Made by a program: the position numbers and the translations under genes
The notes under the pieces: generated by a model
Seen by the model: only the letters and a program-made list of their open reading frames with translations
Databases searched by the model: none
What the model was told of the DNA's origin: nothing
Shown: positions 39,901 to 64,000 of the stretch, in pieces
How the letters are laid out: every line of letters starts with the position of its first letter
Position numbering within the stretch: position 1 is the first letter of the stretch
Origin: Balanoglossus misakiensis
Lineage: Eukaryota; Hemichordata
Reading direction: 5' to 3'
Assembly (NCBI GenBank): GCA_040954595.2
Contig: CM082578.2
Coordinates: 9,982,001-10,046,000 of the forward strand
DNA length: 64,000 bases

Positions 39901-42469
39901 TAGAACCATGTCGAGTCTACAGATAGATCTTTGTGGACAGTGGTGTACTGTGTTTTTGATGAAAATTATTGTTCTGTTGTGTCCAGGGGTCATTGTGAAG
40001 AGCTTTCTCTGTTGTATAACATGTACATTTGTATTAAAATAATTATGCTTTGGCTGTTTTGCTGAACAAAGATGCAATTCATGGTGCGCTAATTATGGGG
40101 TATGCTTTTTTCTTGGCCTTGCAGATTTTGTTCATTTCCATGATCCGGACATGGCCCCAGACGTCGTCAACTCTTGCAGTTCCAAGGCCCTCATCCTGGA
40201 GAGTGACGGAGAAGACGATGAGGAGAGCGAGTCCACAATGAAAGTCTGGCATCTGGTGAGTTTTGCCCGTTTGTTTTGGGGAAAATTTTCATGAATGGGA
40301 TATGCTCAAGTGTGTGTTATTTTGAAAAAAAAATAATGTACACAAAAATTGTCCCTTCTGTCAACTTTATGATGCAGCCGTGGTTATCAACAGGGCCTCT
40401 AGGTGTTGACCTACCATGGCCAGTCATGGTCGACCATGTTATGTGACTGTGCACAGTCAAACATTGTAAAGCAGTAAACCGTGTTTGAATGCGTTTGACC
40501 ATATTCTAGATGTTGTACCATGCTGAGCCAAGTGTTTATAAGCTTCAGTCCAACCTTTATTTGCATAGTTTTACACAATCCGGCCAAACTATTCAGAGTT
40601 TAACATTCTTCCTCAGAATAATTTTTCATCATTTGTCAGATGTTTAGAAATATTCCATTTAATGGTATCATTGTATTTGCCACCAGATGAAGTCCAGGCA
40701 CTACCACGCTTCCGCCTACTCAAAGTCAAACAACCAACACAACGACATGACATCAAAAACCAAGAAGAAACCAAAGAAGACTCATCGGGAAAAGAAAATC
40801 ATCACCGAGCTTTTCTTGCCTCAACTGATTGCCACCAAGGTAATCACATCAAAGTATTCAATTTGCAAAACATGCTGAGAAGAATGAACAATGCATGTAA
40901 TTAATTCTGTGGTTTTTCCTCGATTCTATGGATAAACAGCAAACCATCCAGACTTACGTGGACGACGCATTCAAAACCCTCCTGACCATGGAGAAGCAGC
41001 AATTCCCAGGGGTGTTCCCACCTTCGGTGAAGTACATGTTTGACTTTCTGGACGGACTGGCCGCAAAATTTGACGTAGATGATGATGATATAACTCACAT
41101 ATGGAAAAGCAATAGGTAAGAGCAGGCGCGCGCCGTATCTCATGCTTTTTGAACTGTGGCCAGAGGCCGACATACGCGATAAAAAAAATTCAGCTCAGTA
41201 GATTTACAACACTATTAATGATTGCCACATCAACTACATAACGAAACAGCAACTAGAATCAGATGATGTTATTTGTGTGTTTATCTCTTTTCAGTCTTCT
41301 GCTGAGAATGTGGGTAAACATTTTGAAGTGTCCGCATTTTGTGTACGATGTCAATGTCAGCCAGACAGTGGCTGCAAGTTTGGAAGTCATAACTCAAGCT
41401 TTCGTCGATTCCTGCTCCAAGCGAGAAAGAAAAATTGGAAAGGTTTGCAACCCGTTTTTAATTAATAGTCAGAAGAGAAGATAGATATTTCCAAGTCAAA
41501 ATTTTACATTTCCCAATATCATGTATTCATGTTTGTCAAAGGGCTATCTTTACTAACAAAAATAGTTAAAAACTACTGCTAAAAAATCAATCATATACTC
41601 AACATCTATTTACAGGACACACCACCAACTAAAATGCTCTACACGAGAGATGTGCAAACCTACAAATCACTGGTGGATGTTTACTATGACGAGATCAAAC
41701 GTCTCCCTAACATCGGCGAGAAAGAATTTGGCATCTTTCTGGAGGAGAATTACATCGTAAGTCCTGCTTTCTAATCTGAAAGACTCAAGTATTGTAGAAA
41801 CACTTGCTTTGCTGGAACATCTAAACCAACCAAACAAGGTTGATGAGAAAACCATTATGTAAACAATTAGTGACTTTGATACCAATTTAAAGAACACACA
41901 CTTTGTTCGAGTACACAGAAATGTTTTGGAATTTAACCTTGTCTAATTTTCCCAACAGGAACTGGGTGGAAAATTTGACAAAATGAGTGCAATAAGTGAA
42001 CTCTACAAGTACGCCGTTAACTATGGTGGTGATGTAAGTATAGTGCCATTGATTGTTTCTAATACTGTATTATAAACCTCCTTGCAGAAGGCATGGTGTA
42101 AGCTTTTTGGCAGCCAACTGGTAGTCAAAGCAGCATTCTTACGTTTTTGTTAATCTTATGCAACCTGACCTCCTTGCGACCTATGATGTGTCATTCACAA
42201 GTTTTCACCCAAGTTGAGATAAAAAGGTTAACATACACTAGGGAATACAACAAGAAGTATACTTGACACACAGAACACAAATACGGAAAACACAATGATA
42301 AGTTACATCTATCCAAGTATCCAATTTCATTCTGGTCTTTTTTTAACAGCTCCTGGATGCACTTGAGGAATCTGAGGTTTGCAAGAAGCAGAACTTGGCG
42401 TTCCAGTTGGAGCAAGTTGCTGCCCGAATGGCAGAAAATGACTATGCAGAAGCCCAACGTTTGAATTGA
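21498..42469 (+). CDS. Plexin, semaphorin receptor (36 coding exons, 1,911 aa)
   Basis: Exons: 21498-22514, 23204-23383, 23681-23809, 24265-24365, 24717-24852, 25068-25227, 25397-25493, 26848-26977, 27803-27934, 28504-28608, 29149-29242, 30221-30411, 30915-31063, 31367-31478, 31767-31903, 32554-32730, 32941-33034, 33299-33556, 34360-34536, 34806-35037, 35291-35433, 35658-35779, 35952-36017, 37017-37091, 37255-37321, 37592-37738, 38051-38207, 38372-38481, 38805-38901, 40125-40255, 40687-40839, 40940-41115, 41295-41442, 41616-41756, 41959-42033, 42350-42469. All introns are GT-AG and the phases join to 1,912 codons. The order is signal peptide, sema, alternating PSI and IPT repeats, one membrane helix, then a split RasGAP fold with a RhoGTPase-binding insert. 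Size fits the family (about 1,570-2,140 aa). Plexins transduce semaphorin signals to the cytoskeleton in axon guidance and cell migration. I cannot assign class A, B, C or D by eye. Confidence 0.95.
24007..24206. mobile_element. MITE-like element, copy 1 (200 bp, TTAA-flanked TIRs)
   Basis: The element lies in plexin intron 3. Its left end is TTAAAGGTATACGGTCACCT; the right end is its near-inverse, AGGTGACTG then TATACCTTTAA, with a 6 bp TTACTG duplication inside the right end. It is non-coding. The body is closely similar to 29284-29484 in the same orientation. Confidence 0.85.
27099..27141. repeat. Short direct duplication in plexin intron 8
   Basis: The 19-mer CTTAGTTTCTCAAAGAAAC occurs at 27099-27117 and again at 27123-27141. 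Each copy contains the palindromic arms GTTTCT and AGAAAC. Confidence 0.85.
29284..29484. mobile_element. MITE-like element, copy 2 (201 bp, TTAA-flanked TIRs)
   Basis: The element lies in plexin intron 11. Its 20 bp ends match as inverted repeats at 19 of 20 positions and TTAA stands at both tips. The interior shares long blocks with copy 1, for example GAGATCTAGCCAATCA, TTTTCAGTGGGTGGCACA and GCCATATATGGGCGTATG. It has no coding capacity, so it would depend on a transposase made elsewhere. Confidence 0.85.
34806..35037 (+). other. Plexin module: transmembrane exon (exon 20)
   Basis: The hydrophobic run at about residues 1216-1239 ([18 protein letters not shown] in its core) is followed by the basic stop-transfer IKRNKK and a heptad-rich juxtamembrane helix ([15 protein letters not shown]), as in plexins, where this helix dimerises. 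Confidence 0.9.
35291..42469 (+). other. Plexin module: split RasGAP with Rho-binding insert (exons 21-36)
   Basis: The first GAP half contains Arg1404-Arg1405 ([16 protein letters not shown]), at the position of the catalytic arginines of plexins. The Rho-binding insert spans roughly exons 26-29 (ITTxxW-like [14 protein letters not shown], then [16 protein letters not shown]). The second half carries [15 protein letters not shown] and Arg1755 in [11 protein letters not shown], the likely second arginine. The linker in exons 30-31 is acidic then Lys-rich and is the least conserved part. The C-terminus ends RLN with no obvious PDZ ligand of the class B type. Confidence 0.88.
36804..36962. repeat. 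(TACA)n then (CA)n compound microsatellite in plexin intron 23
   Basis: About 95 bp of perfect TACA units are followed by about 60 bp of CA units, the latter twice interrupted by GCATGCA. The array ends about 54 bp before the acceptor of exon 24. Open frames through it are repeat artefacts. Confidence 0.95.
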
Positions 42470-42803
42470 TAGCCCATTGTCGAAACAGCATGGATGCTGT
42501 CGAATATTCATCAGAACTGTACGATTTGCTTGATGTCTGAGTACTTGATAATACATTTTTTGGTTCCCAGTCTGCAAGTGGATTACTAGCAATACTGTAT
42601 CGTGACAGACTTGCATGCATGTTTACAAAGGATTTTAATAGATGGTTTTAATATTGTGCCGGTCAAATTGTCCAATGAACACTAAACACCAGGCCTTATT
42701 TTGATGTCAGTATCTAAACAACAGTTATGCAAGTACTCAGTGTTTGATTTTACCAATGTTTTAATTAACCTAGCGATATAAAACTCCAGTTGATATACTC
42801 ATT

Positions 42804-42809
42804 AATAAA
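42804..42809 (+). terminator. Candidate plexin polyadenylation signal
   Basis: AATAAA lies 335 bp after the plexin stop. A second AATAAA at 42949-42954 is an equally plausible alternative. Confidence 0.5.
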
Positions 42810-43649
42810 ATATATGCAATTGTAAATACTTATACATTTGTATCACATCATGCATGGATTGCAGGGCGGATAACATTTGTTTTCAGCGACAGCCGATTTT
42901 GTAAACTGCAAAGGTCAGTTAAGTTCAGCAGTTAAAAGTAAAATATTCAATAAATGACACATTTATTGAAGGTACTACTGCCACATCCAAACAATGGAAA
43001 TACATCGGGTCATTGTGATTTTATAAGTAGCCAGCAAGCTCGCAAACAGAACCTGTTTCTTAAACGTTCACCATCTATGTTTACTGAACAGTAATGAAAC
43101 AGTGCGTTTGTTTGTGTAATTCTGTCATGTGAAGCAGGCTTCCCATAGAATTACACAACATCTCGTGAATTATGTATTCTAATTACAAACAATAGGCTAA
43201 AACGTTAATATATAGCTAGTATAGGTGAACATACTCAATTATTCAGACATAGAAAGACCCTTTTTGAGCTGTCAAATTTTATATTCCAGCCAAGTCTAAA
43301 CGTAACAGTATCATTATAGTAAGAATGTTATTATGTGAAGTATCCCTCCATTCGCACCTTATGGTCTAGCAGGATAAATGCTAGGAATTTATTTTACTTT
43401 TCACAATTTACATCCAGTTTTGTGTATTTATTCAATACAAAGTGTGCTCATAAATGTATTTACACTAGTCAGGATTCGTTGTTCGAAATTTCTCAGATAA
43501 TTTTTTTTCTGCCAATTCATGTCCATAAATTTGAATAATTCATGCATTTTATAATATATATGAAAGCCGGAAAAGGGCCATGGCAAATAATGAACTTATG
43601 CTTTTCTTGGTTGATTGAGTAAAATGTTATGAAGTTCAATCAGTACCTG

Positions 43650-43860
43650 TACTGTAAAACACTTTATTTTGGCGAGCAATAAAATTTCACCAAATACGCG
43701 AGAGCCAAAATAGCGTGAAAATAAAAAGTCGCGTAATTTTTTTTGAAGGTAACGATGCAGTGAATGAAATAAGAGAACATGAAAATTAATACTCGCGAAA
43801 CAGTGGCCTCTCTCGATATCGCGAAAATTTCAACTCCCGAAAATAAAGTGTTTTACAGTA
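43650..43860. mobile_element. Inverted-repeat MITE-like element (211 bp, TA ends)
   Basis: The left end TACTGTAAAACACTTTATTT is matched by its inverse at the right end (AAATAAAGTGTTTTACAGTA). Inside are further inverted CGCGA/TCGCG words. The outer TA on both sides could be the target-site duplication, as for Tc1/mariner-type MITEs. The element is non-coding and unrelated to the TTAA-flanked pair in the plexin introns. Confidence 0.75.
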
Positions 43861-45642
43861 TGCATATTGAGATTAAGCCAATAGAAAGATGCACAGGCAC
43901 CTTTGGACATTAAATAACCCAGACACTTAATCATTATGTCTTTTAGAATGATACTTATAGCATGCTGAACGTACATCTCATAGGGGAGGAGAAACTGGAA
44001 TTAGGAAATTCGTTAGTAGAACTTCCTTGGTTGATTTGAAAGTTATTATACAAGCAAATTATACATAGTATTGTGGTAATTTTAATAAGACTTGAAAGTT
44101 ATGTGATTTACTTTTGAGTTTTTTTTTTCTTTTTTTAAACTTTGTACGGTATAACTTGTGACTTTTATACTTTGTACAAAATATTGTATATCGTCTAGCA
44201 AAGTACTGAAGACTATCTCAGTCTTGTAAGCATAAGTACATGTACCAGTTATTTCATATTGCGTTAGCAAGAAATACAGAAATGTCAGCTCGGTCAGCAT
44301 TTCACTTGTTTCACCATCGTCGATCAGTGATGTGTTGGCCCAATTGAAATAAATAAAATTTAATTATAAGTTTGTTCAGAACACCTAATAGAACACCGAC
44401 GTCATTTTGACTTCCGGGTTCGTTTTAGCTCTGAAAGTCAAAGGTCGGCAGGTCAAAATTAGAGTACGTCGGGTTGTGTTAGATAATGTCGTCTGCAAAA
44501 TAAAAACGGAACATTTCAGTCGAAAGTGGTGCCAAGCGGAGGTGCCACGTATCGCCATGATGTTAGCATCCTGTAATGGCCACAAGTGTTGCCTGTTGCC
44601 AGCTTGTGGTTGTCATGGTAATCGCTGCTTCGAAAGCAGACAGTGCCATTTGCGCATATCACCACGTTGTCATTTTACGGTTGTCGGGTGTTATTCGTTT
44701 CGGCTCCGTTATAATCTGGGGCTTTATCACCATGGAGATAATGCTCTCTATATGCAGTTTCTATACCCTCTGAGCTACCGCAGTTTTCAGGTCGGCTGAT
44801 TGTTGAAAGCATATATCATTTTGAAACCTTTCCACACCAATTCTGTAAAGTACCTTAGTGCCATTCCAAAAGACTTAAACTGCTTGGCAAATGTTGCTTA
44901 CGAAAGCGACAAAATCAACGAAAATTGCTTTTTGTTGTGTTATATGTTGTGGCTTTTATTAGAAAGAGAAAAGACGTACTAGTAAGCCCGAGTTTATTGA
45001 ACAAATGTAATTTTAATAATATCATAATACGTGCCACCAACCCCTTAGCAATTCCCTAATCCTCTGATTTAGGTTATCCGTAAAATGTAAAAAAAATGAT
45101 AAATGTCCACATTGTCATTGAATTGATTTTGGCTTTCTCGGTGATTTCGGATCATCCTAGTTCTTCTGTCAAATATTCAGCTTAATACCTGATTGGAATA
45201 TGATAGAGCTAGAGTGTTCACAGTAAGCGTATTAGGATATGTCTACTTCGATGGATGTACACGATTTCAATTACAAACGAAATACATGTATTAGTTCTTT
45301 TTGCTCCGGCAACCTCTCAGGCAACAGCTGCGTTTGACAGGGCACGTGATTGGTATTACCGGTAACCGATGTCGTTCGGCAAACCCGGTTTCCACACAAG
45401 TGCAAAGAGTCGTCCGCAAAGATTTGTGACCCCTGGTGAATTTGATTGCCGAAAATTTACGTTTACCAGCGTTCATAAGCTTAAACGCGGCTTGGAAATC
45501 CAAAGGACCTTGTCGGAATTAACAGGGCGGGGGTAGGCTGGTACGATTATGGTAGATCACCTATACACTCACCGTTATGCGAAGGACCAGCCCTCCCCAC
45601 ATTTCAATTTTGTCCAGGCCCTTAGCTCGTATCTTTGTCAAA

Positions 45643-48516
45643 ATGATCAAAAGGCATTTTAGTTCTACCTTTCTGAGGAAGCTGTTGTTTGCCTTGATAC
45701 TCGTTTCTGGACTGGTTTTGGTGGTAAGTTCCAGTTTCATCGTTATGCTTCTCTGGCATTTCCTTCAAACGATGCCTAATTTGTGTTGCTTCATCTGCCG
45801 TGCCCACGGTCCAACGGTTTCTCTTCGTACAGACAGGGCACGAATAACCACCACATGACATCATCATTTTTGTTTGCATGGTGAAGGTGTGCCGCCATCG
45901 GTGCGTGGCTAGCGTACCGGTGCGTGTCGTTTGCAAACAAATCACGTATAGTAAGTAGTTCAGGGTGACCATCGGTTGTTGATATGTGGGTACCTCTATA
46001 AAGGATTTACTTGTAAGAGACACCGGAGGGACACGTTATAAGATGTCCAACCGACTTGTAAAATGAACAGAAACTGTAGTTTTCATATATAGCAGAATGG
46101 CTGCCTGTTTCGGTTGTAAATTTAAAAAGTTCGATACTCGATTTGCAACGACCATCAGGTTTATGTCAGATGTGTTTGTGATCTGCATATTTCCCTTTTA
46201 CATTGGAAACGGCCAATCCCAGGGCATCGACCAAAGGTTGCACAAAATTAAATCTCACTTGAACAAGACTATGAAGCACATACTTTTGCACCGGAATGAC
46301 CATATTTGTGGCATATTCGAGAGATAGAACCAAATTATTCTACTTCAACTACTTTCCTAGTAAAATAGATAAAGCTGTTCCTGTTTTTGCTTTTTCCATT
46401 TTCCATTTCTCAGAGACGCCTTTTTCTCTTAAGGTACAATATCTTTAATTGTTGGTTATGTTTTTAACTCCGTCTACCATATGTGGGTTTCAGGTCAACT
46501 ATTCGTCCCGGTCTGAGAAAATCCGTGTGTCCGTACCAACATTGAGGTCGTTCCAGTCAGTCGAGATTGACGATGCCATCGACAGAGGCAACGGGCATCA
46601 CCATGCCTGGGACATTGCTTCGGGTAAAATCGGATCGATGGGACTGACGAGCGGAGAGGCGAGCAGCTACCACATACGCCAAAGCAAGGACGTCATATCT
46701 GCGGGACAGTTCGTTCACTTCGTCGTTGAAGCCCGGGATTCGGCGGGGCGACACCGGCAGCGCGGCGGCGATCTCTGGGCGGCCAGGATGTTCAACAGAG
46801 ACCGCGCGTTCGGTACCATGGGCAAAGTGATCGACCACAAGAACGGCACGTACAGCGTGTACTTCTACGCCGGCGCGAAGGGCGAAATGGCAGTCGAGGT
46901 GAGCCTGCAGTTGCAACGCGAGGCGGTACGGTGGCTGGAAACGGAGTACCGACCCGTCGAGGGCAAAGTCCTCTGGAACGCCGTGTTCCAGGACGGCCCC
47001 AGACAAGAGACGAGCACGTGCTTCGTTCAACGAGAGGCATCTTGGGAAGATAAGTGTGAATACCCACACCCAACTTCACTTGGAGAAACCATTTTTCTGT
47101 GCGAACCACCCGACACAATGACGTGTGATAAGTTGTCCATCATAACACGCAAAAAGGGCGTTAAAGTGAACGAGGAGTTCACCAGAAATAAGAGAACGCA
47201 CGAGTATTTGTTTAAAAAGTAAGATCGACAGTTGCCATCATTATTAGTAGTAGTACAGCGTTGACTATCAGTTTTTCAAAGTACTAGAAGCGTTGAGACC
47301 TATGATACATGTTACTAAATGGTACAGGTATGTACTGAAAAATGAAACCAATTAATACTTAGAGATATCGCATGCAGACACACTAACACGGGAAGAACAT
47401 ATTCGTAAACACGGATATGTTTCCACTTTTTTTCATTTCAGGCCATTCGCACAAACAGAAATCAAAGGCGATACAGTCAGTCTTGAAGTTAAGGGTATGT
47501 ATTACATGTACATGCCATGTAGGTTTAAATGAAAGTTGGCCTGCTTATACACACAGACATACGTTGTGTAGATACAGTGAGCGTAAAGTTCTGTGCAGTA
47601 GACATGAAATACAGAATTATAACGTCTTCATGGTGAGGTTAAGGTGCAAACGACCCAATCAGACCCCTCTCTCTTATCCTCTTCCTCCTCAGAAAGTTCG
47701 AAATCGCCTATGTATTCTTTGCCAAAATGTGCTCCGGGCCTGGCATCTCCACTGTCTGATGGTTACTGGTTGGACGGCAGGTGGCAGTCTCTGGTTTGCG
47801 ACAATCAGGATTGGAGTAACGCCGAGAAAGTCCAAACCTGCCTTCAGGGTAAAACCGTCGCGTTGATAGGAGACTCCACGACGAGAGAACTGTTCCAGAT
47901 ACTGATTGAATACATAGGTTATCCCATAGAGGTGAATGACGGCAATTGGAGGGATATAGTTGAGCCAATAGACGGTCTGTATGACGTCACCGGGGTGGAA
48001 ACTTTGAACTACGTCTGGTCCCTTTATGATATTCCTCATGACATTAACCTGACGTTCCGTCATCACGCGTTGACGTTCCACCGCGAAATACCAATTTTAC
48101 GGTTTCCTTTCGAGGTCGACGTCATCGACAACTTGGGGCGCTCCTCGTGCAATCACGTGGTCCTGGTCAGCCTCTGGGCCCACTTCAGCGGCTGGACCCT
48201 GGAGAGCTTCGTCGACAGACTCGTGGCTATCCGTTCCGCCCTCGCCCGCCTGAGACAGCGCTGCCCGGATACGGTCATTGTGATCAAGGGGCCGCACAAC
48301 ACAGGCGAGGCGGGCATGCAGTACTGGTTGATGTACGACATGATGCGGATCAAGCGGGACGTCTTCTCTGGCCTGTCCGTCAATTTCGTGGACGTCTGGG
48401 ACTTGAACTCTGCTTACGCGGCCGCGTACGGCACGGACATGAGATTGCACATGCAAATCCCAGCCGTGCGTCAAGAACTAGAACTCATCCTTTCCTACAT
48501 CTGCACGACAACCTAA
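45643..48516 (+). CDS. NXPE-family protein: neurexophilin-like plus PC-esterase domain (4 exons, 560 aa)
   Basis: Exons: 45643-45723, 46494-47218, 47442-47494, 47693-48516; introns are GT-AG and the phases join to a TAA stop. Exon 1 gives a basic then hydrophobic N-terminus (KLLFALILVSGLVLVV), a signal anchor or signal peptide. An in-frame Met at 45577 would add 22 residues. Exon 2 is the neurexophilin-like domain (GQFVHFVVEARDSAGRHRQR, GGDLWAARMF, DHKNGTYSVYFY). Exon 4 holds the PC-esterase fold: WLDGRWQSLVCDNQDW, the catalytic-serine motif ALIGDSTTREL, and a C-terminus with VDVWDLNSAYAA and ending LILSYICTTT. Vertebrate NXPE proteins usually have an HPP near the end; here the matching position reads RLHMQ, keeping the His. 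Length matches the family (about 540-560 aa). The substrate is unknown; PC-esterase relatives act on O-acyl groups of glycans, so a secretory-pathway role is likely. The member cannot be named. Confidence 0.9.
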
Positions 48517-48665
48517 AAGTGCAAGGAGACGGTGCCGGCAAGGAGACGTGGTACAAAGCAAACTGACCACAGCAGAACATATGTTCCTGTAAAAGTTATG
48601 AAGAAAGCTGTCTTTTTCATGTGCAATTTTGTGTAAACGAATTGTGTATAGTTGTGACACTTTGA

Positions 48666-48671
48666 AATAAA
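48666..48671 (+). terminator. NXPE polyadenylation signal AATAAA
   Basis: AATAAA lies 150 bp after the NXPE stop codon and is followed by a T-rich stretch. Confidence 0.7.
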
Positions 48672-49276
48672 CTCGCCATTTGAATTTTTCGTGTATTTTT
48701 CTGTATTCTAAGTCTTTGTAATATTCGCATCATGATGGAGACCACGGTGCATTGGAGTCTGCGCTAAAGGGACACCTGTCTGATACGCTCCCGTTTAATT
48801 TTAGAGAATCAGCTATTCGGCCTACACATCAGGTGCGCTCAGTCAGTACATGAGTCTGGTGGTTGTACGGCCTTGTCACAATCTACACCTTCCGTATTTC
48901 CATGATTTATTCAACGATAATTGCCTCTAATCGTTATTAAATGCCGAATGGCGTCCGTCAAGAGCAATCATATTTTGTCCCGGGGGAAACCTTAAGTTTA
49001 ATGGGACGTTTTGTTCAGAGACCGAAATTGGCAGTACACTCAAAACATTTGTTGATTACCAATTTTGTTAATTAATATGTTTATGCCATCTGACACTGTT
49101 ACACAACTGTAGGGTATAATGCGAGTCGAGGGACTGTGCTGAAAAGCACACTCATGAGATTCCTGTCGTTGCGGCGAGCATAGAATGTGTGGAGTAACTG
49201 CTTTCATATCACGTGGATAACCAGTCGCCAGTTTCTCCAATGTTGTCCAGAAGGCTGAAGTAGGAATTCGTCAAAA
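48672..49276. other. Intergenic region before the adhesion GPCR
   Basis: Only about 0.6 kb separates the NXPE poly(A) signal from the receptor start codon. No TATA box or convincing exon is seen. The receptor promoter should lie here unless a further upstream non-coding exon exists. Confidence 0.5.
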
Positions 49277-63418
<14,142 letters not shown>

Positions 63419-63643
63419 CGTCTGCATTTATGTATGTGTTGATTTCCCATAGTCCCTTTTTACCGAAAAACTTACTATTCCTTGTATTTTTAGGTCTTTT
63501 TGGAAGCCCTAAATGTTGATAAAGCTTATCGTACTGTTACGTAGGAGAAGTTTGTTGTTGTTTTGTGACCAGGTGTGTTTTCGCTTACTTTCGTAATTTG
63601 AATATTTGCGTGACCAGGTGTGGTGCATTCATTATTTTCCCCA

Positions 63644-63650
63644 TATAAAA
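63644..63650 (+). promoter_or_regulatory. TATA-like box
   Basis: TATAAAA is followed by a GC-richer stretch that could be transcribed toward the right edge. Use as a promoter is unproven. Confidence 0.35.
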
Positions 63651-63752
63651 AGCCCGCACGTTGTGTTGCGGCGTAGCTACTAATTTGGACTTGCTCGTGT
63701 GAGCTGTTCTGTTCCTCGCCGGCTTGGAAGCTGTGCCTTATTTCCTGATACA

Positions 63753-63820
63753 CTGGTCTGGAAACCGCGCCCAGAAGCAGTGTTTCATGCTGTCCTGGTC
63801 TGGAAACCGCGCCCAGAAGC
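63753..63820. repeat. Direct duplication of a 26-mer
   Basis: A 26-base unit beginning CTGGTCTGGAAACCGC and ending CCAGAAGC occurs at 63753-63778 and again at 63795-63820, a 42 bp period. Partial related words (GAAAGCCGTGCC) follow. Confidence 0.85.
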
Positions 63821-64000
63821 CGTGCTACCATGAGGAATTCGTCTGAAAGCCGTGCCGTCTACCGGGGAATTGTGCCAGAACGCTACTCGGACTGAACGTC
63901 ACTGTTGGGACTGCCGCGGTGCTGGTCGCGTTCGTCGTGCGCTACAGAACCGTGGACTTTATTCTTTCATTTCCCACACCTGGTCACATTTAAGGTAGTC

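Larger units (their letters stand above)
42470..45642. other. Plexin 3' UTR and intergenic region
   Basis: Candidate plexin poly(A) signals AATAAA are at 42804-42809 and 42949-42954. The region holds an inverted-repeat element at 43650-43860. Between about 44400 and 44800 there is a 130-codon open frame and an ACTTCCGG ETS-type motif at 44410-44417. I see no domain in the frame and treat it as upstream or promoter DNA. Confidence 0.5.
63419..64000. other. Right-edge region: 3' UTR of the receptor, then repeat-like or promoter-like DNA
   Basis: GTGACCAGGTGTG occurs twice (63565-63577 and 63610-63622), and its inverse CACACCTGGTCAC lies at 63975-63987. Between them are a TATA-like box and a direct duplication. 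This could be part of a retrotransposon LTR or the promoter of a gene beyond the edge. I see no AATAAA for the receptor here and no credible coding frame. Confidence 0.4.

Noticed and set aside
44407-44799. 130-codon plus-strand frame upstream of NXPE
   Set aside because: No domain, no splice link to the NXPE exons and atypical composition. Could be promoter or UTR DNA but not supported as a gene.
46097-46327. 76-codon frame inside the first NXPE intron (MAACFGCKFKKFD...)
   Set aside because: It ends in a stop without a usable donor and would interrupt the NXPE frame. No family recognised.
46557-47118. Long minus-strand frames (170 and 108 codons) opposite NXPE exon 2
   Set aside because: They are antisense shadows of a GC-rich coding exon whose plus strand carries the clear neurexophilin-like domain.

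Overview
The window looks like nuclear DNA from an invertebrate deuterostome, most likely a cephalochordate (amphioxus, Branchiostoma-like). Genes are split into many short exons by GT-AG introns of about 100 to 1,000 bp. Microsatellites, homopolymer runs and small inverted-repeat elements are frequent, and the word ACATGTA recurs in non-coding DNA. The gene set is metazoan, and the last gene is a multi-module adhesion GPCR of a kind known to be diversified in amphioxus. The genus is an inference; gene identities rest on protein motifs read by eye.

Layout, left to right. (1) 474-1147, minus: first coding exon of an aminopeptidase N-like M1 ectopeptidase that runs off the left edge. (2) 6002-12477, plus: complete TSR1 (40S ribosome maturation), 22 coding exons, 820 aa. 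(3) 13333-16535, minus: complete FAM185A-like gene, 7 exons, 409 aa, convergent with TSR1. (4) 21498-42469, plus: complete plexin (semaphorin receptor), 36 coding exons, 1,911 aa, with a probable non-coding first exon ending near 17917. (5) 45643-48516, plus: NXPE-family protein, 4 exons, 560 aa, with a neurexophilin-like domain and a PC-esterase domain. (6) 49277-63418, plus: an adhesion G-protein-coupled receptor that I reconstruct from 34 exons as 1,590 aa. (7) 63419-64000: repeat-like DNA with a TATA-like box and a direct duplication. In every reconstructed multi-exon gene the exon phases sum to an open frame from ATG to stop.

The genes do not form one pathway. TSR1 is a housekeeping ribosome factor. 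FAM185A has an Arg-rich leader that could be a presequence. Plexin, NXPE, the aminopeptidase and the adhesion GPCR are membrane or secretory proteins.

The most interesting locus is the adhesion GPCR. Its predicted order is signal peptide, hevein-like 8-Cys module, an unrecognised beta-rich module, pentraxin, sushi, C-type-lectin-like, two more sushi modules, Ca-binding EGF, HRM, GAIN, GPS, 7TM, then a charged helical tail with a proline run. The ectodomain modules are bounded by phase-1 introns, as expected from exon shuffling, and the GPS autoproteolysis triad appears lost. Also notable are two related ~200 bp TTAA-flanked terminal-inverted-repeat elements in plexin introns, another such element with TA ends at 43650-43860, and a lectin exon wedged between two tetranucleotide arrays.
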